Shown piece by piece: positions 54,870 to 64,000 of a stretch of DNA of 64,000 nucleotides. A program made the position numbers and the translations under genes. How positions within the stretch are numbered: position 1 is the stretch's first letter; the number at the start of each line of letters is the position of its first letter. This DNA comes from Aquarana catesbeiana. Taxonomy: Eukaryota > Chordata > Amphibia > Anura > Ranidae. Below the pieces are notes generated by a model, which saw only the letters and a program-made list of their open reading frames with translations, ran no database searches and was not told the DNA's origin. The stretch covers positions 219,173,478 through 219,237,477 of the forward strand of contig NC_133333.1 in the NCBI RefSeq assembly GCF_042186555.1, written 5' to 3'.

Positions 54870-56425
54870 CAGTATCTCACAAAAGTGAGTACACCCCTCA
54901 CATTTTTGTAAATATTTTATTATATCTTTTCATGTGACAACACTGAAGAAATGACACTTTGCTACAATGTAAAGTAGTGAGTGTACAGCTTGTATAACAG
55001 TGTAAATTTGCTGTCCTCTCAAAATAACTCAACACACAGCCATTAATGTCCAAACCAGTGGCAACAAAAGTGAGTACACCCCTAAGTGAAAATCTCCATA
55101 TTGGGCCCAATTAGCCATTTTCCCTCCCCAGTGTCATGTGACTCTTTTGTGTTACAAGGTCTCAGGTGTGTTAAATTTGGTGTTATCGCGCTCACTCTCT
55201 CATACTGGTCATTGGAAGTTCAACATGGCACCTCATGGCAAAGAACTCTCTGAGGATCTGAAAAAAAGAATTGTTGCTCTACATAAAGATGACCTAGGTT
55301 ATAAGAAGATTGCCAAGACTCTGAAACTGAGTTGCAGCACTGTGGCCAAGACCATACAGCGGTTTAACAGGACAGGTTCCACTCAGCACAGGCCTCGCCA
55401 TGGTCCACCAAAGAAGCTGAGTGCATGTGCTCAGCCTTATATCCAGAGGCTGTCTTTGGGAAACAGACGTATGAGTGCTGCCAGCATTTCTGCAAAGGTT
55501 GAAGGGGTAGGGGGGTCAGCCTATCAGTGCTCAGACCATAAGCCGCACACTGCATCAAATTGGTCTGCATGGCTGTTGCCCCAGAAGGAAGCCTCTTCTA
55601 AAGATGATGCACAAGAAAGCTCACAAACAGTTTGCTGAAGACAAGCAGACTAAGGACATGGATTAGTGGAACCATGTCCTGTGGTCTGATGAGATCAAGA
55701 TAAACGTATTTGGTTCAGATGGTGTCAAGCGTGTGTGGCGGCAACCAGGTGAGGAGTACAAAGACAAGTGTGTCTTGCCTACAGTCAAGCATGGTGGTGG
55801 GAGTGTCATGATCTGGGGCTGCATGAGTGCTGCCGACACTGGGGAGCTACAGTTCATTGAGGGAACCATGAATGCCAACATGTACTGTGAAGCAGAGCAT
55901 GATCCCCTCCCTTCAGAGACTTCAGAGGGCAGTATTCCAACATAACAACCCCAAACACACCTCTAAGACGACCACTGCCTTGCTAAAGAAGCTGAGGGTA
56001 AAGGTGATGGACTGGCCAAGCATGTCTCTCCTAAACCCTATTGAGCATCTGTGGGGCATCTTCAAACGGAAGGTGGAGGAGCGAAAGGTCTCTAACATCT
56101 ACCAGCTCCGTGATGTCGTCATGGAGGAGTAGAAGAGGACTCCAGTGGCAACCTGTGAAGCTCTGGTGAACTCCATGCCCAAGAGGGTTAAGGCAGTGCT
56201 GGAAAATAATGGTGGCCACACAAAATATTGACACTTTGGGCCCAATTTGGACATTTTCACTTAGGGGTGTACTCACTTTTGTTGCCAGTGGTTTCGACAT
56301 TAATGGCTGTGTGTTGAATTATTTTGAGGGGACAGCAAATTTACACTGTTATACAAGCTGTACACTCACTACTTTACATTGTAGCAAAGTGTCATTTCTT
56401 CAGTGTTGTAACATGAAATTATATA
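54870..56425 (+). mobile_element. Tc1 transposon D, right end truncated
   Basis: The left end CAGTATCTCACAAAAGTGAG follows TA and matches element B at 35678. The right terminal repeat ends prematurely at ACATGAAATTATATAAATAT, where an AT microsatellite replaces the last 50 bases or so. Same subfamily as element B, in the opposite orientation, without its 1-kb insertion. Confidence 0.9.
55225..56231 (+). pseudogene. Tc1 transposase pseudogene (element D)
   Basis: Start ATG 55225 (M-A-P-H-G-K-E-L-S), stop TGA 56229-56231. The N-terminal helix-turn-helix region is intact to about residue 95. Frame is lost near 55515, and a stop occurs in place of Trp near 56130. The first catalytic D is present (codon 55688, S-D-E). 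The second catalytic D codon is deleted: the box reads Q-H-N-N-P-K-H (55941 onward). The PDLNP box has also lost a codon, so D34E spacing is gone. The glutamate at 56043 remains. Definitively inactive. Confidence 0.88.
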
Positions 56426-56995
56426 AATATATATATATACGTGTGTGTGTGTGTTTTTATATATTTTTTTAAGACAGGGTGCAAATAACAACATAAACAA
56501 ATAACATTTTATTATAATTTACAAATACATGCAAATGAAAACATGCAAAAAGTTAAAACAAAATAGAACATTAAAGAAAGTTTATTTAATAGAATAGTGC
56601 ATAAAACAGTAACAAAAAAAATATTATAAATATTTATATACATACAAATATATTTATACTGTACATATAATAAATGTAGTCCTTATTTCAAGGCCATGAG
56701 AAATGCGTCAAAATCAATACAGAAATGTTCTATTTTACTGATCCCTACAGCAAAGGAAGTTGTAAAAGGTTTTCCTTCATCGGAGATCTTCAGCAACAAG
56801 TGAATGGGCAGGACATACTTGAAACAACACACAACATGGTGAAAAGAAACCCTAATTAGCAAGCTCGCTCTCGTGTGGTTTACTGCTCCGGCTGTCCTTA
56901 TCCTGGATTTTCATCCTCCTTCCATGCCATCTTATCTCTCCAGACATACAGGAGTCAGAAGGCTTCTAGTTGTTGTGAGTTGAGGTGCTTCTTTA
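56426..56995. other. Unassigned A/T-rich stretch
   Basis: (AT)n and (GT)n runs at 56425-56455, then A/T-rich sequence with no recognised element. Confidence 0.5.
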
Positions 56996-57118
56996 GGCTC
57001 GTTTTCCACTATTGCAACCCCAAAGTCACGCCATTTTGCTGTGACTTGAAGCAATGCCTGTGTATTCTTGAGGTCTATGGACCTCAAGTCGCATCAAAGT
57101 GGGACCAAAGTAGTGCTC
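56996..57118 (+). mobile_element. Truncated GGTTTCCAC-family MITE
   Basis: AGGCTCGTTTTCCACTATTG, ACTTGAAGCAATGCCTGT and CCTCAAGTCGCATCAAAGTG match the left half of the element at 18326, and the right half is missing. The 57119-57399 flank is unassigned. Confidence 0.65.
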
Positions 57119-57399
57119 ATACGCTGACTGTTACTGCAGACCAGATGTCATAGTCATGCAAGGTCTTCTTTAATCCGAGGGACATGTGATCACCTACAGG
57201 CCAAGCATCAGATGAGGAGGAAAAAGACTAGAAATCTGCTATTTTAGTTTTAAAAAATCCAAAAGTGTCACCTGACTGCACAGCTGAAATCATCTGTAAA
57301 ATGTAATTATTTTTACTGCCATAGCTGAGAGTGGTTTGGCTACCCTGCTTTAATCTCTAAACACAGTGAAAATATACAGTTTTGCATTAAATATTACAT

Positions 57400-57720
57400 A
57401 GCACGGTGCATGGCAGCAGCAGCTCTCCTGGGTCACCCTCTCCTCAATGGCTCAGCCATTTGCTCCCACTGCTGTCATTTACAACCAGCGAGGAGGGAGC
57501 GGGGGGGAGGGAGCGGGGCTAAACCGCACTCTACATGTCTTATAGACACAGAGCGGGGCTCGGGAGCGAGCATGCACAAGTGTCCCCATAGCAAGTGGCT
57601 TGCTGTGGGGGCACTCAGATGGGAGGAATAGCCAGGAGCACCAGCAGGGGACCCGAGAAGAAGAAGATTGGGGCTGCTCTGTGCAAAATCATTGTACAAA
57701 GCAGGTAAGTATAACATGTT
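57400..57720 (-). repeat. Dispersed repeat family B, copy 3 (inverted)
   Basis: On the minus strand it reads ACTTACCTGCTTTGTACAAT, then GCACAGAGCAGCCCCAATCT and CCCGGGTC-like sequence matching 11380-11600. The hairpin end seen in copies 1 and 2 is not present. A (TA)n microsatellite follows at 57729-57780. Confidence 0.6.
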
Positions 57721-57723
57721 TTT

Positions 57724-57781
<58 letters not shown>

Positions 57782-57784
57782 CAA

Positions 57785-58270
57785 AGAGAACCACTAATAT
57801 GTTACTTTAAACTTACATGAAGTAAATAAACCCCCCAATAAATGTTCTACCTTCAAACATATCATCTTTTTGTCCATGCATTGCTGGATGGTCCTCTTCT
57901 GGATAATCAACATTGAAATGTTGATTTAAATAAATATTTTAAATATAAATCCTGAATAATAAATATACAGTCCCTTTGTATAGATTTGATGTCATAATCC
58001 ACTCCATGGGGGGGGGGGGGGGGGACAAAAATCACGATTAGTATGAAGTACAACTACACAGGAGTGTACTCATAGGTGAGAGACATTCATTACCCACTTG
58101 GTGCCCACGCTATAGCCGAAAGAAGGCTACAGCGCAGGCATAAAATGCCAGGAGGGCGTACATGGAGGTCCACCCGTTCTCACGCTGGCTGGCGTGCCCC
58201 CGGGGCGTGCGTTCTGATCGCCGAGTCCTTGGGAAAGGATTCACCACCACTCTCTGGTGGTGCGGTACAG
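57785..58270. other. Unassigned stretch
   Basis: No gene. A poly-G tract at 58008-58024 and GC-rich sequence at 58130-58230. Confidence 0.5.
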
Positions 58271-58278
58271 CGTGGCTC

Positions 58279-58448
58279 TAGTGTTGCCACCTCATCCCAT
58301 TAAAACCGAACACATATTCATTACACAGGTTCTGTGGCTGATTAAGGTGGTAATTAAACTCACTTGTTGCCTTATCTGCATTTAATTATCCTCAGAACCT
58401 GTGGAATTCATATGTGTTCGGGTTTAAAGGGATGAGGTGGCAACCCTA
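58279..58448. mobile_element. hAT-type MITE, 170 bp
   Basis: The ends TAGTGTTGCCACCTCATCCC and GGGATGAGGTGGCAACCCTA form inverted repeats of about 40 bp that include the GAACACATA and TATGTGTTC blocks. The flanking octamers CGTGGCTC (58271-58278) and CGTGGCCC (58449-58456) agree at 7 of 8 positions. The end sequence is related to the element at 16130. Confidence 0.88.
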
Positions 58449-58474
58449 CGTGGCCCTCTCTGGTGGTGCGGTCA

Positions 58475-58600
58475 TTCTAAGTATTTATGTGTGCATATAA
58501 CTTGTTACAATTTCAAAATAAAATCTTTTTAAACAAATTTAATAATTTGAACATTGCTGCAAAAAAAACCCCATTGGGGGAGACTTTCCTATATTGCATT
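58475..58600 (+). repeat. 125-bp direct repeat, copy 1
   Basis: AAGTATTTATGTGTGCATAT, CAAAATAAAATCTTTTTAAA and CCCATTGGGGGAGACTTTCC recur at 59520-59640. Confidence 0.85.
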
Positions 58601-58669
58601 TCCATGTTCTGTGTACTGTGGGAGACCAGATATCGTGAATACAGGCTCCTGGGTTTTGTAACACTTTAA

Positions 58670-59100
58670 GGCCTCAGGCCAGGAGAATGACACAAGATGG
58701 CAGAGAGTTTAACTCAACAAGTGGTTGGTCTATTATGCTGATGAAGGAGGCGGTACCTAGCCTCCGAAACACGTTCCTGATTGGCTCCTTCATCACAGGC
58801 ATCTGACAGCTCCTCTGACAGTTTGTCTTCCCAGCTGCTCACGCTGACCTCTGCATGGATCTCTGTAGCAGACCCGTCATCTCGGCGGGGTCCAGCCCTG
58901 CATGAATTCCCCACTGATGATTGTTCTGGAGTTTGTTACATGCTTATGCTAACAGACGTTTGCGATGTTTTTGAGTGCATCTTTTTATTGGATTTACATT
59001 TTGTTACACAATAAAAACGTATTACACTATTGGCTACCCTCTTCTTTTACCAGTGGGCGTCCTATAGAAGAAGCGGGCGAGGAGTTGTACAGTTGGCGCC
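58670..59100 (+). mobile_element. Hammerhead-bearing retroelement fragment
   Basis: Contains a hammerhead core at 58738 and, downstream, CATCTTTTTATTGGATTTAC plus ACAATAAAAACGTATTACAC, comparable to the TTTATT-containing segments of the elements at 39296 and 43588. Boundaries and duplication are not resolved. Confidence 0.5.
58738..58775 (+). ncRNA. Hammerhead core with intact helix II, helix I lost
   Basis: CTGATGA (58738-58744), A, helix II GGAGGC and GCCTCC (58746-58751 and 58760-58765) with an 8-nt loop, GAAA (58766-58769), CACG, TT. The core is unmutated, but helix III has an A-C mismatch and helix I pairs poorly. Probably inactive or dependent on a partner. Confidence 0.6.
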
Positions 59101-59227
59101 AATGCCTGCCCACTTGTAGTCCCCCTCACAGTTGAGCCAGGGACTGTCAGGTGAGGGAGGAAAGAGCAAGATGATGTTGGGCGTCCTCAATCCAGGAAAT
59201 GATGCAGAGTTTTAAATGTCTCTTAAA

Positions 59228-59516
59228 CAGTGGCAGCTGGTGCTCAAAATTTTTTTTTTGGGGGGGGGCGCAAACAAACTGAAAAATTCAGAAAAAAATA
59301 TCAATTGCAGCCTCTCTGTGCCCATTAAACGCAGCCACTGTGCCCATCAAACGCAGCCACTGTGCCATGAAACGCAGCCACTGTGCCTATCAAATGCAGC
59401 CACTGTGCCTATCAAATTCAGCCACTTTGCCCCATCCAAATGCAACCACTGTGCCCTGTTAAATGCAGCCACTGTGCCCATCAAATGCAGCCACTGTGCC
59501 CATCAAAGAGCTCATA
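59228..59516 (+). mobile_element. hAT-like left end with a 22-bp minisatellite
   Basis: Begins CAGTGGCAGCTGGTGCTCAA with TTTTTTTTTGGGGGGGGGCG, like the element at 20580. 59310-59510 is an array of CGCAGCCACTGTGCCCATCAAA variants. No right terminus is seen. Confidence 0.6.
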
Positions 59517-59519
59517 TTT

Positions 59520-59640
59520 TAAGTATTTATGTGCGCATATAACTTGTTGTTACATTTTCAAAATAAAATCTTTTTAAACAAATTTAATGATTTGAACTTT
59601 GTCACGAAAAAAACCCCATTGGGGGAGACTTTCCTATATT
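59520..59640 (+). repeat. 125-bp direct repeat, copy 2
   Basis: Second copy of 58475-58600, about 92% similar by eye. 59641-60119 after it is unassigned. Confidence 0.85.
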
Positions 59641-60119
59641 ATGACCCATTTGGGATGGCAGCAACATATATCACTCATATTCATGTGTTTTTTCTATGAA
59701 AAGAACATGAAAATGTAATTATTTTAGGAAATATAAACTGCTAAATACCTTTTCTCATAAGCAGTATATAGCAGTCCTGTGACTTCTATCAGTGTCTGGT
59801 TAAAGCTTGTAGGAGGAGCTTTCATTCTCCCCTGATTGTCCTATGAGGCTGCAGGACCCCTGACCCTCTGTCCGGACAGTGCTGATTGGCCCTGTGCTGA
59901 TCACTTGCATCCTCCCAAAAAAACAAAACAAAAAAACAACTCTCTAGCAATCCACACAAAACTGAGCATGCGCAGAGTGCCTCTAAGGCTATGTGCTATC
60001 AGCAGATGGATTGGGGACAGTGGAAGGATAGGATCAGAGAAGACAGGATAAAACAGCTTTTTACACAATGCTGAGGATTAACCCCTTAGGCTCCACTGTG
60101 AGAATGTTTGGCTCCCATG

Positions 60120-60656
60120 CAATGTATAACCTGAACTCCACTGGCATTTATATGGGCACTAACTCCACCCATAACATCAGTGATGGAGGGATTCTCTAAA
60201 AGGGGAGCTAACACCCAATTACAACTTTCCCTCTGTACTGTACTCTTATCAGGTACATTATTCCCAGCTCTGTCAGTGGACTACAGAACACCTCCCCGTT
60301 ATGCTATAGAGATTAGGAGAAGGGGAGGCATTCTGATGTCCTGCCATAAGGTTACAGCACTGCTCCCCCATAAATATAGTACAGTGAGTGAGTGTTGCCA
60401 ATCTAGGAAAAGTGTTACTGGCAGGTAAAGATAAAGGAAATAAAGCCTGGGGGGGAAAAATGCAGCCACCACATCTATGCGGTAATCTGTAATTTAAACA
60501 ATTTTGGGTTTTGCATTTAGAAGATAGACCCAAAACCACACTCTCACTTTCCCCACTGACTGTAATGCATTTTGCAAAAATGACAAAATTTTGCCAATTT
60601 TTTCTGGGTAATGAAATTGCAATTTCCTTGTGGAGAGGATTTATTTTCATATATTG
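60120..60656 (+). repeat. Dispersed repeat R, copy 2 (uninterrupted)
   Basis: Matches 43350-43587 plus 45962-46215 without the 2.36-kb insertion, giving the empty site for the hammerhead element there. Ends at the Tc1 insertion at 60659. Confidence 0.8.
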
Positions 60657-61414
60657 TACAGTACTGCGCAAAAGTTCTAGGCAGGTGTGAGAAAATGCTG
60701 TAAATGAAGAATGCTTTCAGAAATAGAAGTGCTAATAGTTTTTTATCAATTAACAAAATGGAAAGTAAATGAACAGAAGAGAAATCGAATCACATCAATA
60801 TTTGCTGTGACCACCCTTTGCCTTCAAACCAGCATCAGTTCTTCTAGGTACACTTGTACACAGTTTCTGAAGGAACTCGGCAGGTAGGTTGTTCCCAACA
60901 TCTTAGAGAACTAACCACAGATCTTCTGTGGATGTAGGCTGCCTCAGATCCTTCTATCTCTTCATGTAATTCCAGAAAGACTCCATAATGAGATCAGGGC
61001 TCTGTAGAAGGTCAAACTATCACTTCCAGGACTTCTTGTTCTTCTTTACACTGAAGATATTTCCTAATAACATTGGCTGTATGTTTGGGGTCGTTATCCT
61101 GCTGCAGAATAAATTTCCTCCCTGATGGTATGGCATGATGGACAAGTATCTGCTGGTATTTCTCAACACTGAGTACAAAGCTCCAACTCCATTTCCAGAA
61201 ATGCGTCCCCGAACTTGCAAGGAACCTCCACCATGCTTCACAGTTGGCTGCAGACACTCATTATTGTACTACTCTCCAGTCTTTCGGCGAATTGACTGCC
61301 TCCTGCTACAGCCAAATATTCCATATTTTGAGTCATCAATCCAGAGCACCTGCTGCCATTTTTCTGCACCCCAGCACCTATGTTTTCATGCATAGTTGAG
61401 TCACTAAGTCATGC

Positions 61415-62593
61415 ATAGGCAATGCGATATTTTCCCCTGCAACCACGAGTTGCCGAAAATAAAATAGCTTGATTTCCCCATCAACACAGACAGTGTTGAT
61501 GGGAGAATCTCCCGAGGAGCTTTCATGCTCTTTGACCAAATTTTCAATGGTCAATGGACCAAAGTTTCAAATTCCTGGCTCCAAACCTTCCATCATGGCC
61601 GCCTCTGCACCAGTAAAGCCGACATCTGCTATCCTAAGATATTCAGGTACCCCTGCAGAGTCCACCCATCTCCATTGATAAATACCAACAGCTTTGAAGA
61701 ATAGGAACTCATATTTCCCTAAAACATGTGGGCTTGACCTGTAAATGTGTGACCATTGCCAGGACAGGGTCATCTAAAGCCTAGGGCGAGCATGCCAAAC
61801 TACCCCCCCCCCAGAAAGCTGAGCACTAATCTGATTACCCGCTAAGAATAAATTCCTCCTCCTCCTAGTAAAAATCTTTGCCCCCCATCCCCCAAAACCC
61901 CTAGCACAAGTGCCTTTGTCCCCCCCAAAAAATCACCCCTCCTAGCAAAAATCTTCTACCCCGAAAAATTTCCTCTCCAAGTACACATGCTCTCCCCCCA
62001 CTCCTAATCCCCCCTCCCAGCACAAACCCCCCCCCCCCCAAGTTCCCCTCCTGGCACAAATAGCCCCCAATCATCCCTACTAGCACAAATGCCCCCCCCC
62101 AAGAAAAATCTCCTCTCCCAACACAATCCTCCCCTCCCCCAACATATCACCTCGTCTAGCACAAAACCCCCCAATCCCCCCTCCTAGCACAAATCCTCTT
62201 TGCCCATCCCAAACACAGATCCCCCTAAATCACCACTGCTAGAAAAAATTCTTACCCCCCCGGTGTCCCCCAAGTTTCCCCTTCCAGCACAAACCCCCCC
62301 CCCGCAATCTCCTCACCCTTCCACCTCACATTATAGTACAGTGCCAAGGCAGCCGCCCCTTCTCGCCATCCCTCATCCCGGCCCTGTGTGTTACTCTCAA
62401 TAAATGACTGTTAACTTCCCATCTTGTGTGTTATCACTCTGGACATTGGGTGCTCCTCTCTCCTCATCTAAATACCGTTGCCACTGAGAAGATATCACAT
62501 TTACACCAGTTACTGTAGGTAGCAGCCCACACCTCCCAAGGAAGTTGAACACTACCAGTAATACTGAACCAGTCCAGCGTGGTGCCTATCGTC
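61415..62593. mobile_element. Unclassified insertion within Tc1 element E
   Basis: Transposase homology stops near GAGTCACTAA (about 61402-61412) and resumes near AACTAACCATGTCGGAGG (about 62594). The insert's ends CATGCATAGGCA and TGCCTATCG are weakly inverted. It contains GATTTCCCCATCAACACAGA and a hAT element. Boundaries are approximate. Confidence 0.5.
61754..62386. mobile_element. hAT-type element with C-rich minisatellite, 633 bp
   Basis: Inverted relative of the element at 12809. The ends are CATTGCCAGGACAGG and ATCCCGGCCCTG. The flanking octamers TGTGTGAC (61746-61753) and TGTGTTAC (62387-62394) agree at 7 of 8 positions. The interior has CCCCTCCTAGCACAAAT-type units (61850-62300). 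Confidence 0.82.
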
Positions 62594-63079
62594 AACTAAC
62601 CATGTCGGAGGTATGACTTTTTGGCTGCAATTCATTCCTGAAGACCACTTCTGGCCAGATTTCTCCGAACAGTAGATGGGTGTACCTGGGTCCCACTGAT
62701 TTCTGACAGTTCTGTGATGATGGCATCGCTGGACATCTTCCGATGTTGAAGGGAAGTAAGCATTACATGTCTTTAATCTGTTGCATTAAGTTTCCTTGGC
62801 CAACCACTGCGTCTATGGTCCTCAACGTTGCCCATTTCTTTGTGCTTCTTGAACATCTTGAAATCCCGATCTGCTTTGATATCTTTGCCTGGTGCAGTAT
62901 AACTACCTTGTGTCTTGTTGCTGTGCTCAGTCTTGCCATGGTGTATGACCTGTGACATGAAACTTCACCTTAGTAGCAGAGTTTGTCTGTTCCTCACCCA
63001 GTTTTAAGCCTCCTACGCAGCTGTTTCTGTTTCAGTTAATGACTGTGTTTCAACTTACATATGAAATTGATGACCATTA

Positions 63080-63436
63080 CCCAGATAGCAAGGATAACTT
63101 GCCAAAAATTTGTGGCAGTGTTGAATTGTAAGTTTTGTTAACTTGCTGCACATTTTCACTGGCAGGTTGTACACTTGCAGAGCACTTGAAGCACAAGTTC
63201 TAGTTGACACAGCAGGGAGCAAAGATGAAAATTCAGCCACAGTGACCCCTGTGGTGGGATGACTATTGCACAATGTAACTGAAACAGAACTTGCAGAACG
63301 TTGCAAACAAAGTTGATCTGGAGTCATGCAATGTGGACTTGCTGCAATTGTGCAAGAAACTTGTGAAGTCTGGCAAGTCTAACAATAGCTTAGCAAGTTC
63401 TTTTCAAACTTGCAGCTCAATTGCTTCCTATCTGGG
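63080..63436. mobile_element. TA-flanked MITE, 357 bp
   Basis: The ends CCCAGATAGCAAGG and CTTCCTATCTGGG are inverted. TA dinucleotides flank both ends (63078-63079 and 63437-63438). The interior has many AACTTGC and GCAAGTT boxes that can pair with each other. It is inserted in Tc1 element E, whose sequence resumes at CACCTGCTTGGTATAATTG. Confidence 0.75.
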
Positions 63437-63510
63437 TAGCACCTGCTTGGTATAATTGTTTAATCATACACCTAACTCTAATCCTACAAAATCCCTGCCT
63501 TTGTACAAGT

Positions 63511-64000
63511 TTAACCACTTCAGCCCCGGAAGATTTTACCCCCCTTCCTGACCAGAGTACTTTTTGTGATTCGGCACTGCGTCGCTTTAACTGACAATTG
63601 CGCGGCCGTTCGGTGCTGTACCCAAACAAAATTGATGTCCTTTTTTTCCCCACAAATAGAGCTTTCCTTTGGTGGTATTTGATCATCTCTGCGGTTTTTA
63701 TTTTTTGCGCTATAAAGAAAAAAAGAGCGACAATTTTGAAAAAATTGCAATATTTTTTACATTTTGTTATAATAAATATCCCCCAAAAATTTATAAAAAA
63801 ATATTTTTTTCCTCAGTTTAGGCCGATATGTATTCTTCTACATATTTTTGGTAAAAAAAAATTGCAATAAGCTTATATTGATTGGTTTACGTAAAAGTTA
63901 TAGCGTCTACAAAATAGTGGATAGTTTTATGGCATTTTTATTATTTCTTTTTTTTTTTTTACTAGTAATGGCGTCGATCTGCGATTTTTATCGGGACTGC
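63511..64000 (+). mobile_element. TTAA-flanked element, copy 3, cut by window end
   Basis: TTAA at 63511-63514 then CCACTTCAGCCCCGG. It shares ACTGACAATTGCGCGG, CTGTACCCAAAC, AGAGCTTTCCTTTGGTGG and TATTTGATCATCTCTGCGG with the copy at 10028. The right end lies beyond the window. Confidence 0.75.

Larger units (their letters stand above)
60795..62939 (-). pseudogene. Tc1 transposase pseudogene (element E), split
   Basis: The minus-strand start is at 62939 (M-A-R-L-S-T-A) and the stop complement TCA is at 60795. The N-terminal DNA-binding half lies at 62939-62600 and the catalytic half at about 61412-60795. Visible residues are D in L-W-I-D-D-S-K (near 61350) and D in Q-Q-D-N-D-P-K-H (near 61095). 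Frame is lost soon after, near 61015, by an indel. The inserted 1.2 kb also removes continuity, so the gene is dead. Confidence 0.8.
60659..63510 (-). mobile_element. Tc1 transposon E, minus strand, multiply interrupted
   Basis: The left end CAGTACTGCGCAAAAGTTCT follows TA at 60657-60658, with AGGCAGGTGTGAGAAAATGC behind it. Transposase sequence is on the minus strand. Insertions are an element at about 61415-62593 (itself holding a hAT element), a TA-flanked MITE at 63080-63436, and a TTAA element from 63511 that cuts off the right end. Confidence 0.85.

Overview
This window reads as intergenic or intronic DNA from a large animal genome. I find no gene with a convincing multi-exon host coding structure; every protein-coding remnant I recognise belongs to a mobile element. 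The repertoire is Tc1 transposons with long terminal inverted repeats, many short hAT-type elements with perfect or near-perfect 8-bp target duplications, a Tx1-clade LINE ORF1, tRNA-derived SINEs, palindromic MITEs, TTAA-flanked elements and hammerhead-ribozyme retroelements. Together these suggest an anuran amphibian, most likely a ranid frog. That assignment is inference from repeat families, not from a host gene.

Layout. 1-12 kb: hAT MITEs, a large foldback element, a degenerate 30/60-bp minisatellite, a telomere-like tract, two blocks of a 46-bp minisatellite and a TTAA element. 12-20 kb: a Tc1 remnant split by a hAT element, a 38-bp satellite of about 30 copies, a SINE split by a hAT element, and a 1-kb head-to-head palindrome with ribozyme-like motifs at its centre. 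20-33 kb: SINE-tail tandem arrays, a TTAA element, a broken Tx1-type ORF1 on the minus strand, and a hAT-like element swollen by a 38-bp minisatellite. 33-39 kb: two Tc1 elements inserted beside the same kind of (TA)n tract, one carrying a nested ribozyme element. 39-42 kb: a retroelement with two apparently identical direct repeats, each holding a complete hammerhead motif. 43-46 kb: a four-level nest (dispersed repeat, hammerhead element, Tc1, hAT MITE). 46-64 kb: more foldbacks, MITEs, a fourth Tc1 copy, another hammerhead fragment, and a fifth Tc1 interrupted by several insertions and cut by a TTAA element at the window end.

The most interesting system is the hammerhead-bearing retroelement family. 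Three motifs have the full core (CUGANGA, helix II, GAAA, palindromic helix III, UH cleavage site and a pairable helix I), and at least four more are decayed. Two of the intact ones lie 1,894 bp apart on one strand. Cleavage at both would release a unit-length RNA, as in retrozymes and Penelope-like elements. Two other members have 11- and 12-bp target duplications that can be verified against unoccupied paralogous sites elsewhere in this same window.
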